From JAOUEA01 sp040882605 (lineage in GTDB: Bacteria > Actinomycetota > UBA4738 > HRBIN12), in NCBI GenBank assembly GCA_040882605.1, contig JBBEAY010000023.1, positions 1 through 64,000 of the forward strand: a DNA stretch of 64,000 bases. Reading direction: 5' to 3'. The position numbers and the translations under genes were made by a program. Under the pieces are notes generated by a model. It did no database searches and was not told where the DNA came from. It worked only from the letters and a program-made list of their open reading frames with translations. This document shows, one piece after another, positions 49,316-58,667 of this stretch (position 1 is the stretch's first letter; the number at the start of each line of letters is the position of its first letter).

Positions 49316-50695
49316 TCAGGCCCGTTCGGCTGCCCACTCGTCGAGTAGCTGATAGGCCTCGTCCTCGGGGATGGGGCCGCGGTCCAAGCGGAGCTCCATG
49401 AGGAACTCGAGCGCCTTGCCGACTTCCGGGCCGGGGGTGAGGCCCAGGTGGTCCATGACCTGCTTCCCGTCGAGGGGCGGGCGCAAGGCGTTGAGGTTCT
49501 CCTGCTCGGCGAGGCGCGCGATACGCTCTTCGAGGTCGTCCTGCAAGCCCTGGAACTTCGCGGCGCGGCGCTCGTTGCGAGTGGTCACGTCGGCGCGCGT
49601 GAGCTGGTTCAACTTGTCGAGCAATGGGCCGGCGTCGCGCACGTAGCGTCGCACGGCGGCGTCGCTCCAGCCGTCGCCGTACCCGTGGAAACGAAGGTGC
49701 ATCTCGACGAGCTTGCGCACATCGTCGATCACTTGGTTCGGGTAGCGCAGCTCTCGAAGTCGCTTCTCGGCCATACGGGCGCCGACGACCTCATGGTGAT
49801 GGAACTGAACGCCCTCAGGCGTGATCTGGCGTGTCGACGGCTTGCCGATGTCGTGCAGCAACGCCGCCAAGCGCAACACCGGGTCGTGCTCACAGCTCTC
49901 GACGACAGCGTAGGTGTGCCGCAGCACGTCCTTATGACGGTGCACCGGATCTTGCTCGAGCTCGAGCGCAGCGAGCTCGGGCATGAACCTGTCGGCGAGC
50001 CCGGTCGTCACGAGCAAAGAGAGCCCGTTCGTGACGCGCTCGCCGACGAGCAGCTTGTCGAGCTCGGCGGCGATGCGCTCGGCCGAGACTATGTCGAGAC
50101 GCTCGCACATCGTGCGCATCGCGGCGAGCACTCTCTCGGCTGGAGTGACGCCCAACTGCGCTACGAACCTGGCGGCTCGCACCATGCGCAGCGGATCGTC
50201 GGTGAATGAGATCTCCGGCTCGAGGGGCGTGTCGAGCACCTTGGTCGCGAGATGGCGCACTCCCCCGTGCGGATCGATCAACGCACCGTCGGGAAGCCCC
50301 ACCGCCATAGCATTGATCGTGAAGTCGCGCCGCGACAGGTCGGTCTCGACGTCATCTCCGAACGTGACCGCCGGCTTGCGATGCGCCTCGGCGTAGACCT
50401 CCTGACGGAACGTCGTGATCTCGACCAGCTGCCCGTCCTTCGATGCGCCGACCGTGCCGAACTTCACGCCGACGAGGTAGCGGCGGTCCGCCCAGCCCTG
50501 CAGCACACGGGTGGTCTGCTCGGGATGGGCGCTCGTGGCGAAGTCGAGATCCCGGCCTGGGCGACCGAGCATCATGTCGCGCACGCTGCCGCCGACGAGG
50601 AAGAGCTCGTGGCCCGCGTCGGCGAACCGAAGACCGAGCTCCTTGGCGATCGAGGGCACGCCGAGCACGGCGCCGGAAGGGCTCTGGTCGGCCAT
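49316..50695 (-). CDS. cca: CCA tRNA nucleotidyltransferase
   Basis: A 459-residue class II CCA-adding enzyme that builds or repairs the 3' CCA of tRNA. FLVGGSVRDMMLGRPGRDLDFAT (residues 33-54, split) holds the helix-turn and the DxD metal residues. RRDFTINAMAV, GGVRHLATKVLDTP and DDPLRMVRAARF are the next conserved blocks. An HD domain follows (LRLAALLHDIGKP, with HHHEVVGARMAEKRL), giving phosphatase-type activity in many bacteria. Length is normal. Confidence 0.95.
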   Translation of the reverse strand: MADQSPSGAVLGVPSIAKELGLRFADAGHELFLVGGSVRDMMLGRPGRDLDFATSAHPEQTTRVLQGWADRRYLVGVKFGTVGASKDGQLVEITTFRQEVYAEAHRKPAVTFGDDVETDLSRRDFTINAMAVGLPDGALIDPHGGVRHLATKVLDTPLEPEISFTDDPLRMVRAARFVAQLGVTPAERVLAAMRTMCERLDIVSAERIAAELDKLLVGERVTNGLSLLVTTGLADRFMPELAALELEQDPVHRHKDVLRHTYAVVESCEHDPVLRLAALLHDIGKPSTRQITPEGVQFHHHEVVGARMAEKRLRELRYPNQVIDDVRKLVEMHLRFHGYGDGWSDAAVRRYVRDAGPLLDKLNQLTRADVTTRNERRAAKFQGLQDDLEERIARLAEQENLNALRPPLDGKQVMDHLGLTPGPEVGKALEFLMELRLDRGPIPEDEAYQLLDEWAAERA

Positions 50696-50790
50696 GGCGG
50701 TTCGAGCTTACCCGGGCGTTCGCCGAGTCTCGTCGGTCGCGTGGGTCAGGGCTCGCTAGAGCCCTCGGCTGGGCCTCGTTCGGTCGCGGC

Positions 50791-50850
50791 GACTTGGCAG
50801 GGACCTCCGTGTTTCCTCGCAGGCACGAGTCCGGAGGTCCCTGCCAAGTC
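50791..50850. repeat. 19-bp perfect inverted repeat
   Basis: GACTTGGCAGGGACCTCCG at 50791-50809 and its exact reverse complement at 50832-50850, separated by 22 bases. It lies between the divergent cca and HEXXH-protein genes, 46 bp before the latter start. It is longer and less GC-rich than the terminators in this window, and its position is that of a promoter region rather than a gene end. It could be a mobile miniature repeat, a large operator or a leader hairpin. Confidence 0.85.
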
Positions 50851-50896
50851 ACTCTCGCGAAGATGGCCGGACCCGCGACCGCTACCGTGAAGCGCG

Positions 50897-51304
50897 ATGC
50901 CCACCTGGCTCGGGTTCCTCTGGACGCTGCCGAACACCCTGATCGGCGTCGTGCTGGGGCTGCTCACCTTCCAGTGGCCCAGCGTGCGCGACGGCGCGCT
51001 GATCTTCGACAAGGCGCCCCGAGGACTCACGTGGCTCATGCCGCGCATGCGCCGCACGGCCATGACCGTCGGGTTCGTGATCCTGTCAGCCGAGCCGGTG
51101 ACCGGACGGCTCCTCGCCCACGAGCGGTGGCACATCAAACAGTTCTGCTCTTGGGGACCGCTGTTCATCCCCGTGTATTTCGTGCTCGCGATCGGGTTCG
51201 GGTATCGGCGCCACCCCATGGAGGTCCGCGCGCAGATCGCAGCGGGGGAACGCGAACCGACCGAACCGAAGCCCCCGACACGCCCGGCCAAGCCCGATCG
51301 CTAG
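50897..51304 (+). CDS. Membrane-associated HEXXH protein, unknown
   Basis: A 135-residue protein with two hydrophobic stretches (about 4-24 and 88-104). HERWH at residues 75-79 is an HEXXH zinc-binding pattern, followed by WGPLFIPVYFVLAIGFGYRRHPMEVRAQ, which recurs in a small family of uncharacterised bacterial proteins (HE..H followed by WGPLFIPAY and a conserved glutamate). A proteolytic role is possible but unproved. The C-terminal 25 residues are proline- and lysine-rich. It converges with pilT, overlapping by 4 bp. Confidence 0.72.
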   Translation: MPTWLGFLWTLPNTLIGVVLGLLTFQWPSVRDGALIFDKAPRGLTWLMPRMRRTAMTVGFVILSAEPVTGRLLAHERWHIKQFCSWGPLFIPVYFVLAIGFGYRRHPMEVRAQIAAGEREPTEPKPPTRPAKPDR

Positions 51305-52407
51305 AAGGGAAGCCCTCCCTCGACGTTTCCGGCCGACAGCCGGTCGAGCACCCCGCCCATCTGCAGGTCGAAATCGTGCGGATTCGTGGCGGCCCTTCGC
51401 GCCTCGTCTTCGGTCACGAGGCCTTCCTTGGTGAGCTGCACGAGCGACTGATCGAAGGTCTGCATGCCGTAGAAGTCGCCCTCGGCGATCACATCGATGA
51501 TCTGGTCGGTGGTCGCCGGATCGACGATGCGATCGAACACGCGTCCGGTGTTGATCAGCACCTCGACCGCAGGGACACGCCCCTTGCCATCGGCCCTGGC
51601 TACCAACCGCTGCGACACGACGCCGCGGAGCGAGCCGGCGAACGACGAGCGCACCTCGCGCTGCTGCTGCGGCGGGAAGAGGTCGAGGATGCGGTTGATC
51701 GTTTCCATGCAGTCGATCGTGTGCAAGGTGGAGATCACGAGGTGGCCGGTCTCCGCCGCCTGGATCGCCGACATCGCCGACTCGGGGTCGCGGATCTCAC
51801 CGACGAAGATCACGTCGGGGTCCTGACGGATGACGTGACGGAGCGCACTGGCGTACGAGTCGGTGTCGATACCGATCTCTCGCTGCTGAACGATCGAGAG
51901 CAGGTCGTCGTGCATGACCTCGATGGGGTCCTCGATCGTGACGATGTGCGCACGGCGGTTGCGGTTGATGTGCCCGATCATCGACGCGATCGTCGTCGTC
52001 TTACCCGTGCCGGTCGGGCCGGTGACGAGCACGAGCCCACGCGGCGCGTCGGTGAGCGACGCCATGACCCGTGGCATGCGGAGCTCCTCGAACGTCGGCA
52101 CGTCGCTGCGCACGCGCCTGATCGCGAGCCCGATCACGCCTCGCTGGCGAAATACGTTCACGCGGAAGCGCCCGACCCCGGCGAGCGTATATCCGAGGTC
52201 GGCCTCGCTCGTCTCGGCGAACTCGCGCTCCTTGTGATCCGACATCAACAGCGACGCCGCCATCTCCGTGTCGGCCGGCGTGAGCACGTCGAACTCGCCG
52301 GGAAGGAGCTGGCCATCGATGCGGACGAAGGGCACGTTCCCGACCTTCAGATGCAGGTCGCTCGCACCACGCTCGACCGTGTACCGCAGCAGGGCATTGA
52401 CATCCAT
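51301..52407 (-). CDS. pilT: Type IV pilus twitching ATPase
   Basis: A 368-residue hexameric ATPase. The N-terminal PAS-like part (ERGASDLHLKVGNVPFVRIDG) leads to the Walker A motif GPTGTGKTTT (130-139), the Asp box VTIEDPIE, Walker B DPDVIFVGEIRD and the His box HLVISTLHT. VSQRLVARADGKGRV ends the core. The retraction-type QREIG.D segment is present. No other pilus gene is in the window, so it either serves a pilus encoded elsewhere or is a solitary copy. The ATG at 52407 begins the family. Confidence 0.93.
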   Translation of the reverse strand: MDVNALLRYTVERGASDLHLKVGNVPFVRIDGQLLPGEFDVLTPADTEMAASLLMSDHKEREFAETSEADLGYTLAGVGRFRVNVFRQRGVIGLAIRRVRSDVPTFEELRMPRVMASLTDAPRGLVLVTGPTGTGKTTTIASMIGHINRNRRAHIVTIEDPIEVMHDDLLSIVQQREIGIDTDSYASALRHVIRQDPDVIFVGEIRDPESAMSAIQAAETGHLVISTLHTIDCMETINRILDLFPPQQQREVRSSFAGSLRGVVSQRLVARADGKGRVPAVEVLINTGRVFDRIVDPATTDQIIDVIAEGDFYGMQTFDQSLVQLTKEGLVTEDEARRAATNPHDFDLQMGGVLDRLSAGNVEGGLPF

Positions 52408-52506
52408 CGTCGGCGACGGCCTCCATCCTGCCCACGGCGATCGCGGGCCACATGGTTCCATCGGCCTGTCCCTGGCGCACCTGAGTGCGGCGGCTAGGAT
52501 TCTCAA

Positions 52507-53109
52507 GTGACCGACGAGCCCACCTCCGACGGCCAGGAACCGCGCAAACGCCGTCGACGTCGGCGTCGCAAGCCCTCGAGCGCGACCGCGAAGTCGGCCG
52601 CCGGGGCCAAGGGGACGGCGCCGACTAAAGGCAAGGACCCGGCAGGAACGAAGAAGAAACCTGCCGCTCGCCGTAGACGGGGACCGCCCGTGCAGCGAGA
52701 GGTCTCGGCAGGAGGCGTCGTGTATCGCCGCGACGGCCACGACATCGAGGTCGTGCTCGCGTCTCGGCGCACACGCCGCGGTGACATAGCCTGGGGCCTC
52801 GCCAAGGGCGGCATCGAGGAAGCCGAGAGTCTCGAGGACGCGGCGGTGCGCGAGGTGCACGAGGAGACCGGCTACACGGCCGAGATCGAAGCCTCGCTAG
52901 GCGACACCCGCTACTTCTACGTGTGGGAGGACACACGCATCAGCAAGACCGTGCACTTCTTCCTGATGCGGTGCACGGGTGGCGACCCTGAGGACCGCGA
53001 CGACGAGATGGAGGAGATCCGCTGGTTCCCTCTGGAACGCGCCCTCAAGCGGGCGGCGTACCGAGGCGAGCGTGAGGTGCTCACGCGGGCGGCCGAGATG
53101 CTGCAGTGA
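52507..53109 (+). CDS. Nudix hydrolase with basic N-terminal tail
   Basis: A 200-residue protein. Residues 10-62 are very rich in Arg, Lys, Ala and Pro (KRRRRRRRK, KKKPAARRRRG) and likely disordered. The Nudix fold follows (EVSAGGVVYRRDG to the C-terminus), with the Nudix box at 101-123: GGIEEAESLEDAAVREVHEETGY. The Glu residues for metal binding are intact. Nudix proteins next to cca and murJ are common in actinobacteria; the substrate is not certain. It starts with GTG and overlaps the TauE gene by GTGA. Confidence 0.9.
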   Translation: MTDEPTSDGQEPRKRRRRRRRKPSSATAKSAAGAKGTAPTKGKDPAGTKKKPAARRRRGPPVQREVSAGGVVYRRDGHDIEVVLASRRTRRGDIAWGLAKGGIEEAESLEDAAVREVHEETGYTAEIEASLGDTRYFYVWEDTRISKTVHFFLMRCTGGDPEDRDDEMEEIRWFPLERALKRAAYRGEREVLTRAAEMLQ

Positions 53110-53906
53110 GCCCAGCCGTGATCGCCACCTTCAACATGCCGACCCTGCTCGAGGCGGCGCTCGGCATCGCCATCGGACTGGTGTCGGGTGTGCTGTCGGG
53201 GCTGTTCGGCGTCGGCGGCGGGATCGTCATGACGCCAGGGCTCCAGGTCGTGCTCGGCGCCTCGCCGATCGTGGCACTCGCCACGCCGTTGCCGGTCATC
53301 TTGCCCACGGCGCTGACCGGGGCCGCCACCTACCGGCGGGCGGGCGAGCTCGACCACCGCGCGGCCGCCTGGATGATCGTGCCCGGTGTTGTCACGTCCG
53401 TGTTCGGCGCCCTGCTCACCGGCTTCATCGACCCCCACCTGTTGTTGGTGATCACGGCGTTGCTGCTGGCCTATCAGTCGGTGGGCATCGTGCGCGGCTC
53501 TCGAGACCGGCGCGGGCCGTCGTTCGTCGCCACGCCATCGATGTTCATCGGCATCGGACTCATCGCCGGGTTCGTCAGTGGGCTGCTCGGCATCGGGGGC
53601 GGACTCGTCATGGTGCCGATGCTCGCGGGCTGGCTCGGCATGCCGTTGAAGCGCGCGCTCGGTACTTCGCTGCTCGCGATCGTCGCCCTCGTGATCCCCG
53701 GCACGATCACCCACGCGGTCCTCGGCAACATCGACTGGGTGCTGGTACTGGTCGTCACGATCGGCGCCATCCCCGGCGCGCGCCTGGGCGCCCGTCTCGC
53801 CCTGGATGCGCGGGAACGTACCCTGCGCCTCGCGGTGGGCGCGTTCCTGCTCGTCGTCGCCGCCGCCTATGGAACCTCCGAGGCCGTCGAGCTGCTCGGG
53901 AGCTGA
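53106..53906 (+). CDS. TauE/SafE-family membrane protein
   Basis: A 266-residue protein of the TSUP (sulfite exporter TauE/SafE) family with about eight helices. The two repeated motifs are visible: GVLSGLFGVGGGIVMTPGL near residue 25 and GFVSGLLGIGGGLVMVPML near 160. It transports sulfite, sulfonates or similar organic anions in characterised members. The GTG start overlaps the Nudix stop. The insertion into an otherwise conserved murJ-region order suggests local acquisition. Confidence 0.9.
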   Translation: MSPAVIATFNMPTLLEAALGIAIGLVSGVLSGLFGVGGGIVMTPGLQVVLGASPIVALATPLPVILPTALTGAATYRRAGELDHRAAAWMIVPGVVTSVFGALLTGFIDPHLLLVITALLLAYQSVGIVRGSRDRRGPSFVATPSMFIGIGLIAGFVSGLLGIGGGLVMVPMLAGWLGMPLKRALGTSLLAIVALVIPGTITHAVLGNIDWVLVLVVTIGAIPGARLGARLALDARERTLRLAVGAFLLVVAAAYGTSEAVELLGS

Positions 53907-53933
53907 ACACCCGGCACTACGATGAGACTCGCC

Positions 53934-56018
53934 ATGAGGATCTTCCGTGCCTTCGGGGCGCTGCTTGCGATCACGCTGCTTGCATCGACGCTGCTCGCCG
54001 CGTTCTTGGCCGCGTCGACCCTGATCCGCTCGCCCATCGCACTGGGCCAGGAGCCGTCGGTCGCCACGATCCTGAAGGCGCAGACCCCCTTCACCACCCT
54101 CGAGGAGCCCAAGGTCACCGTAAAGTTCCTGGCCGAGAACCTCGGCGAGGAATCCCTCGAGGATCTGACGGTCGGGTTCAGCATCGGCCCCCTCATCAGG
54201 TCGCGCGAGAGCTTCGTCTCCTCGCTCGTCGAGGGCCCCGGCTCCACGCTGATCGAGGTCGAGACCGACACGCAGACCGGCACGCTCGAGGCCGGCGATA
54301 CCCGTGAGTTCAGCGCCTCGGTCGATCTGAGCGAGGTCGGCGGTGTGAGCGACATCGACTCCGGCGTCTACCCTGCTCGCGTCGACCTGCGCGTCGCAGG
54401 CATCCCGGTCGGCTACATCGACACACCGTTGGTGCATCTCGTGCGGCCCCCCGACGTTCCGCTCGACTTCACGTGGTGGGTCGAGCTCGATGCACCCATC
54501 GCGATGGACCCCCAGGGCCTGCTCGCCGACACCTCGTTCGAGGCCGCGATCGCCCCCGGCGGCGGGCTGGGACAGCAGGTCGAGGCTCTGCGTTCCGTCG
54601 TCGCATCCGACGACGGCCTCGCCACGGTGAACCTCGTGATCGTGCCCGCGGTGATCGACCAGCTTGCGCGCATGGCCGACGGATACGAGCGTGCGGCGGG
54701 CGAGGCGGCGCCGGCCGACGAGCGCCCCGCCTCCGATGCCGCGGCCCTGCTCGCGAAGCTGCGCGCGCTCGTGGAAGACGACGACGTGCACGTCGTCGTC
54801 GCTCCCTTCTCCGCGCCGCTGCTGCCGAGCCTTGCCTCGGGCGGACTCGCGGCCGATCTCGATCGGCAACAAGACTCCGGCGAGGCCGTCCTGGCAGAGC
54901 ACCTCGGCCTCGACGCGGCGACGGGGCAAGCGCGGCCGCCGCAGGGAGCGCTCGACGAGGCCAGCCTGCAATGGCTCGCCGACCGTGGGACGACCACGGT
55001 GTTGGCTCAGACCGACACCGTGGAGCGGCCGGCCCAACCCAACGACTTCGCGCCACTTGCCACGGCGACCGTCGCAACCGAAGGCGGGACGGTCCTCGAC
55101 GTGGTGCTTCCCGACCCGGGCTTGCAGGCCCTGCTGGGCGATCCGCTGTTGATGGGCGACCCGGTGCGCGCGAGCCAGGCGGTGCTCGGCGAGCTCGCCG
55201 CGATCTGGCGCGAGCAACCCGTGCCGGGTCCCCAGCTCGACGGCAGCGAGACGGTTCGCGGCATCGCGCTGTCGCTCCCCGCGGCGCTGCCCGCCGACAT
55301 GTGGGCGCCGCTCGTGCGGAGGCTGTCGCGGGCGCCCTTCTTGCGGCTCACCGACGCGGTCTCGTTCGCCGAGCGAGTGCACCCGGTGCAGGAAGGCGGC
55401 GTGATCTCTCAGTCGCTCGAACGGTTCCCTCGCGACTACGTCGAGGCGATCCGCGATCAGCGGCGCAACGTCGCCGCTTACAGGTCGATGCTCGTCTGGC
55501 CGAGCACGCAGCCTGGCAGACTCGAACGCAACCTCTTGTATGCCGAAGCCGGCCAGTACGTCAGCGATCCGATCGCGGGCAGGAGCTGGTACGACCAGGT
55601 GAACGCAGCGACGGATTCCGTCTTCCAGGCCGTGCTGCCCGATGTGGAGCAGGAGTTCTTGTTGACCTCGAGCGAGGGGTCGATCCCCATCCGCATGGGA
55701 GACCCGGGTCTGACGCCGCTCAGGGTGCAGGTGGTGGTGCGCTCGGCGTCGTTCGAGTTTCCCGACGGGGCGCAGCAGACGGTCGTGGTCGAAGGGCCCA
55801 ACGAGATCGTGACGTTCGATGTGGTGGCCAGGGTGAGCGGCCCGCAGACGATCAAGGTGAAGACCCGGGCGCCGTCGGGGCGCGATCTCGGTGAGGACCA
55901 GAACCTCACCGTGCGCATTACCGCGGTCAACGGTGTGGCGTTGTGGACGACGATCGGAGCCGGCGTGGTGTTGGTGCTCTTGTGGTCGAGGAGGTTGGTC
56001 CGACGCCCGAAGCCCTAG
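53934..56018 (+). CDS. Large membrane-anchored protein of the DUF6049 type
   Basis: A 694-residue protein with an N-terminal signal or anchor (about residues 3-30) and a C-terminal membrane helix (about 668-688) followed by a basic stop (SRRLVRRPKP). The extracellular part has immunoglobulin-like strands near both ends (VTVKFLAENLGEESLEDLTV; QVVVRSASFEFPDGAQQTVV) and a large mixed middle domain. This is the arrangement of the DUF6049 proteins always found just before murJ in actinobacteria. Function is unknown; the position suggests a role in envelope assembly. Its end overlaps the murJ start. An ATG 12 bp upstream is possible. Confidence 0.82.
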   Translation: MRIFRAFGALLAITLLASTLLAAFLAASTLIRSPIALGQEPSVATILKAQTPFTTLEEPKVTVKFLAENLGEESLEDLTVGFSIGPLIRSRESFVSSLVEGPGSTLIEVETDTQTGTLEAGDTREFSASVDLSEVGGVSDIDSGVYPARVDLRVAGIPVGYIDTPLVHLVRPPDVPLDFTWWVELDAPIAMDPQGLLADTSFEAAIAPGGGLGQQVEALRSVVASDDGLATVNLVIVPAVIDQLARMADGYERAAGEAAPADERPASDAAALLAKLRALVEDDDVHVVVAPFSAPLLPSLASGGLAADLDRQQDSGEAVLAEHLGLDAATGQARPPQGALDEASLQWLADRGTTTVLAQTDTVERPAQPNDFAPLATATVATEGGTVLDVVLPDPGLQALLGDPLLMGDPVRASQAVLGELAAIWREQPVPGPQLDGSETVRGIALSLPAALPADMWAPLVRRLSRAPFLRLTDAVSFAERVHPVQEGGVISQSLERFPRDYVEAIRDQRRNVAAYRSMLVWPSTQPGRLERNLLYAEAGQYVSDPIAGRSWYDQVNAATDSVFQAVLPDVEQEFLLTSSEGSIPIRMGDPGLTPLRVQVVVRSASFEFPDGAQQTVVVEGPNEIVTFDVVARVSGPQTIKVKTRAPSGRDLGEDQNLTVRITAVNGVALWTTIGAGVVLVLLWSRRLVRRPKP

Positions 56019-57628
56019 AACCCTACGTGCGCAACACGGCGCTCATGACGGCCGGCACGACCCTGTCGCGCCTGACCGGCTACGTGCGCATCGCCGCCCA
56101 GACGGCGGCGCTCGGCGTGACGGTGGGCGCGCTCGGCAACGTGTACGTGCAGGCCAACACGACACCGAACATCGTCTACGAGCTGATCCTCGGCGGGGTG
56201 CTCACCTCGGTGTTCGTGCCCGTGTTCGTCGACCACCGCCGGACCTACGGGCGCGAGGCGGCCTTCGATCTCGGGTGCCGAGTGATGACCCTGGCGCTCG
56301 TGGTGCTCCTCGGGCTGGCGACGCTCGGCATCGTGCTGGCCCCTCAGATCATGCGGTTGTACCTCGCCGCTTCCGACGCGCCCGATCGCGATGCGCAGAT
56401 CGAGCTCGGGGTGTTCCTGCTTCGGTGGTTCATGCCCCAGGTCGTGTTCTACGGCATCGGCGCGATCGGCGGTGGGCTGCTGAACTCCGAAGGACGCTTC
56501 GCGCCGCCGATGTTCGCGCCGATCCTCAACAACCTCGTCGCGATCGCCGCCTTCGGCGCGTACGCGATGCTCCATGCGGGGGCCGCTCCCTCGATCGAAG
56601 GCATCACCTGGCTCGAGAAGACGGTGCTCGGTGCAGGCACGACCCTCGGTGTGGTCACGATGACGGTCGCGCTGTGGCCGTCGCTGCGCGCGGCCGGATT
56701 CAAGTGGCGGCTCACGGGTGGATGGCGCCACCCGGGCATCCGACGCGTCATGCAACTGTCGGGCTGGGTGCTCGTGTACGTCGCGGCGAATCAAGCTGCG
56801 TACCTCGCGATCATCGTGCTCGCCGGCGGCATCGACGGCCCGGCGCGGTTCCAGATCTACGCCACTGCGTTCATCGTCTTCCTGCTTCCTCACTCGATCT
56901 TCGCCGTGTCGATCTTCACGGCGTTGCTGCCGGACATGGCCGAGCGGTGGGGAGCGGGAGACGTCGACGGGGTGCGCGAGCGGTTCTCGTTGGGGCTGCG
57001 CGACACGGTGGTCGTGATAGTGCCTGCGGCCTTCGCGTTCGTCGTGCTCGCCGGCCCGATCACCTCGTTGCTGCTCGATCACGGGGCGGCCGGCGAGGCC
57101 GACGCGCGATTGATCGGGCGCACGCTGCAGGCCTTCGCGATCGGGCTACCTTTCTTCTCGGTGTTCCAGCTCATCACGCGCACGTTCTACGCCACACAGG
57201 ACAGCCGCACGCCGGCGCTCATCAACGTCGGCGCCGCGGTCGTCACGGTGGCGGTCGACATCGTGCTCGTCGCCATGATCGGGTGGGACGTGCCCGGCCT
57301 GGCGCTCGGGCATGCAGCGTCGTACGTGTTCGCGACGGGCGTTGGGCTCGTGTTGCTCCGGTCGAAGCTCGGCACGCTCGACGGGCAGCGCATCGCCTCT
57401 ACGATCGCGCGCGCTCTTCCAGCGGCCGCCACCACCGCGCTCACCGGTTGGCTCGTCGCAGCGGGCGTGGAGGCGGCCGTCGACACGCACCCGGTCGTCT
57501 GGCGGCTCGTGCAGGTGTCGCTCGCCGTCGTGACGGGGGTCGGCGCCTATCTGGGCGCAGCACTCATGTTGGGCATGCGAGAGGTCGAAGACGTGATGGG
57601 CGCGGTGCGCAGGAGGTTCCGCGGATGA
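55982..57628 (+). CDS. murJ: Lipid II flippase
   Basis: A 548-residue MurJ/MviN protein with about 14 membrane helices that flips lipid II for peptidoglycan synthesis. YVRNTALMTAGTTLSRLTGYVRI begins the family, then AFDLGCRVMTLALV, LLNSEGRFAPPMFAPILNNL and YATQDSRTPALINV, which carry conserved charged and polar pocket residues. The GTG at 55982 is inferred; it lies within the upstream gene, giving a 37-bp overlap. An ATG at 55943 is also in frame. The C-terminus is short, without the kinase-like tail of mycobacterial MviN. Overlaps the next gene by ATGA. Confidence 0.93.
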   Translation: MVEEVGPTPEALEPYVRNTALMTAGTTLSRLTGYVRIAAQTAALGVTVGALGNVYVQANTTPNIVYELILGGVLTSVFVPVFVDHRRTYGREAAFDLGCRVMTLALVVLLGLATLGIVLAPQIMRLYLAASDAPDRDAQIELGVFLLRWFMPQVVFYGIGAIGGGLLNSEGRFAPPMFAPILNNLVAIAAFGAYAMLHAGAAPSIEGITWLEKTVLGAGTTLGVVTMTVALWPSLRAAGFKWRLTGGWRHPGIRRVMQLSGWVLVYVAANQAAYLAIIVLAGGIDGPARFQIYATAFIVFLLPHSIFAVSIFTALLPDMAERWGAGDVDGVRERFSLGLRDTVVVIVPAAFAFVVLAGPITSLLLDHGAAGEADARLIGRTLQAFAIGLPFFSVFQLITRTFYATQDSRTPALINVGAAVVTVAVDIVLVAMIGWDVPGLALGHAASYVFATGVGLVLLRSKLGTLDGQRIASTIARALPAAATTALTGWLVAAGVEAAVDTHPVVWRLVQVSLAVVTGVGAYLGAALMLGMREVEDVMGAVRRRFRG

Positions 57629-58038
57629 ACGAGACAACGAGCTGGCGCGGCCAGGAGGGCATGGTCGGCAAAACCGCGGTGATCTGGCTCGCCCTCGCCG
57701 CGCTCATCGTTGTGGCCGGGCTCGACGTCGTGGCGATCGGACGCAGCACCTTCCGGCTCTCGGAGATCGCATCCGAGGCCGCGAGCACGGGGGCAGCCAA
57801 CTACCAGAGCGAAGGCCGGAGCGAGACCAAGGCGTGTGAGGCCGTGGCTGCCAGCGTGGAAGCGCTCGACCCGAACTTGAAGCTCGGGCGCAACGCCTGC
57901 CGGGTCGACGGCGAGAGCGGGCAGGTCACGGTGACCCTGAAGGTCGTCGCCGACACGATCCTCGCCGGCCGCCTCGGTCCCACCGAGGGATTCGGCCAGG
58001 TCGTGGTGACGGAGACCGCCGGCATCTCCAACGTGTAG
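57625..58038 (+). CDS. Small membrane-anchored protein, unknown
   Basis: A 137-residue protein with one N-terminal membrane helix (about 15-38) and an extracytoplasmic domain with two cysteines (KACEAVAAS, GRNACRV) that could form a disulfide. The layout resembles TadE-like or pseudopilin-like proteins in outline, but no motif is diagnostic. The ATG overlaps the murJ stop (ATGA), so it is cotranslated with murJ, and it precedes the sigma factor by 11 bp. Confidence 0.72.
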   Translation: MNETTSWRGQEGMVGKTAVIWLALAALIVVAGLDVVAIGRSTFRLSEIASEAASTGAANYQSEGRSETKACEAVAASVEALDPNLKLGRNACRVDGESGQVTVTLKVVADTILAGRLGPTEGFGQVVVTETAGISNV

Positions 58039-58049
58039 CGTCCGAGGCC

Positions 58050-58667
58050 GTGACCGAGCCCGAGCCCGACGAGGACCTCGTCCGGCGCTTCCGAGCAGGC
58101 GAGACCGACGCTTTCACTGCGCTGGTTCAGCGGCACCAGCAGCGCGTGTACTACGTCTGCATACGTGTCCTGGGCGACGCCGACGCTGCGGCCGACGTGG
58201 CGCAAGACACATTCCTCACGGTGCTCCGCAAGATCGACGGGTTCCGAGGCGAAGCGGCGTTCACGACGTGGCTGCATCGCGTCGCGGTGAACGCGTGCTA
58301 CGACGAGCTGCGCCGCAAACGACGCCGGCCGATGCTGCACGTCGTGGCCGATGGCGATCGCGAGCACGAGCCGGGCCCACCGGTGGCCGATCATGCCGAC
58401 GAGGTCGCCGGCACGCGTGACGCGGCGGCAGCGCTCGCCCTCGTGCCCGAAGAATTCAGGGTGGCGTTGGTGCTCGCAGACGTGCACGACATGGCGTACC
58501 AACAGATCGCTCAGGTGCTCGAGGTGCCGATCGGCACAGTGAAGTCCAGGGTGCACCGGGGTCGCCTCGCCCTGGGCAAGGCCATGGGCCTCACACCCGG
58601 CGGGACCGGCGGTCTCGCCGATCGGGAACCCGCAGCGAGGCCGGGGGCGTCGGAGGTGGAACCGTGA
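58050..58667 (+). CDS. sigM: ECF RNA polymerase sigma factor (SigM-like)
   Basis: A 205-residue ECF sigma factor with GTG start. Region 2 is complete (DEDLVRRFRAGETDAFTALVQ, DAAADVAQDTFLTVLRKIDGFRG, FTTWLHRVAVNACYDELRR), as is region 4 (ALVPEEFRVALVLADVHDMAYQQIA, IGTVKSRVHRGRLAL). Its place between murJ and trxB with an anti-sigma gene matches actinobacterial SigM, which responds to envelope or redox stress. The symbol is based on that context. It ends by GTGA overlap with the anti-sigma gene. Confidence 0.9.
   Translation: MTEPEPDEDLVRRFRAGETDAFTALVQRHQQRVYYVCIRVLGDADAAADVAQDTFLTVLRKIDGFRGEAAFTTWLHRVAVNACYDELRRKRRRPMLHVVADGDREHEPGPPVADHADEVAGTRDAAAALALVPEEFRVALVLADVHDMAYQQIAQVLEVPIGTVKSRVHRGRLALGKAMGLTPGGTGGLADREPAARPGASEVEP

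Noticed and set aside
51301..52860. Longer pilT starting upstream of 52407
   Set aside because: The extra residues run antisense through the Nudix gene and show no PilT homology; the family starts at the ATG at 52407.
52917..55382. 821-codon open frame on the minus strand
   Set aside because: It lies opposite the Nudix, TauE and DUF6049-like genes and has the His/Arg/Asp/Gly bias of a GC-rich shadow. The plus-strand genes have family motifs.
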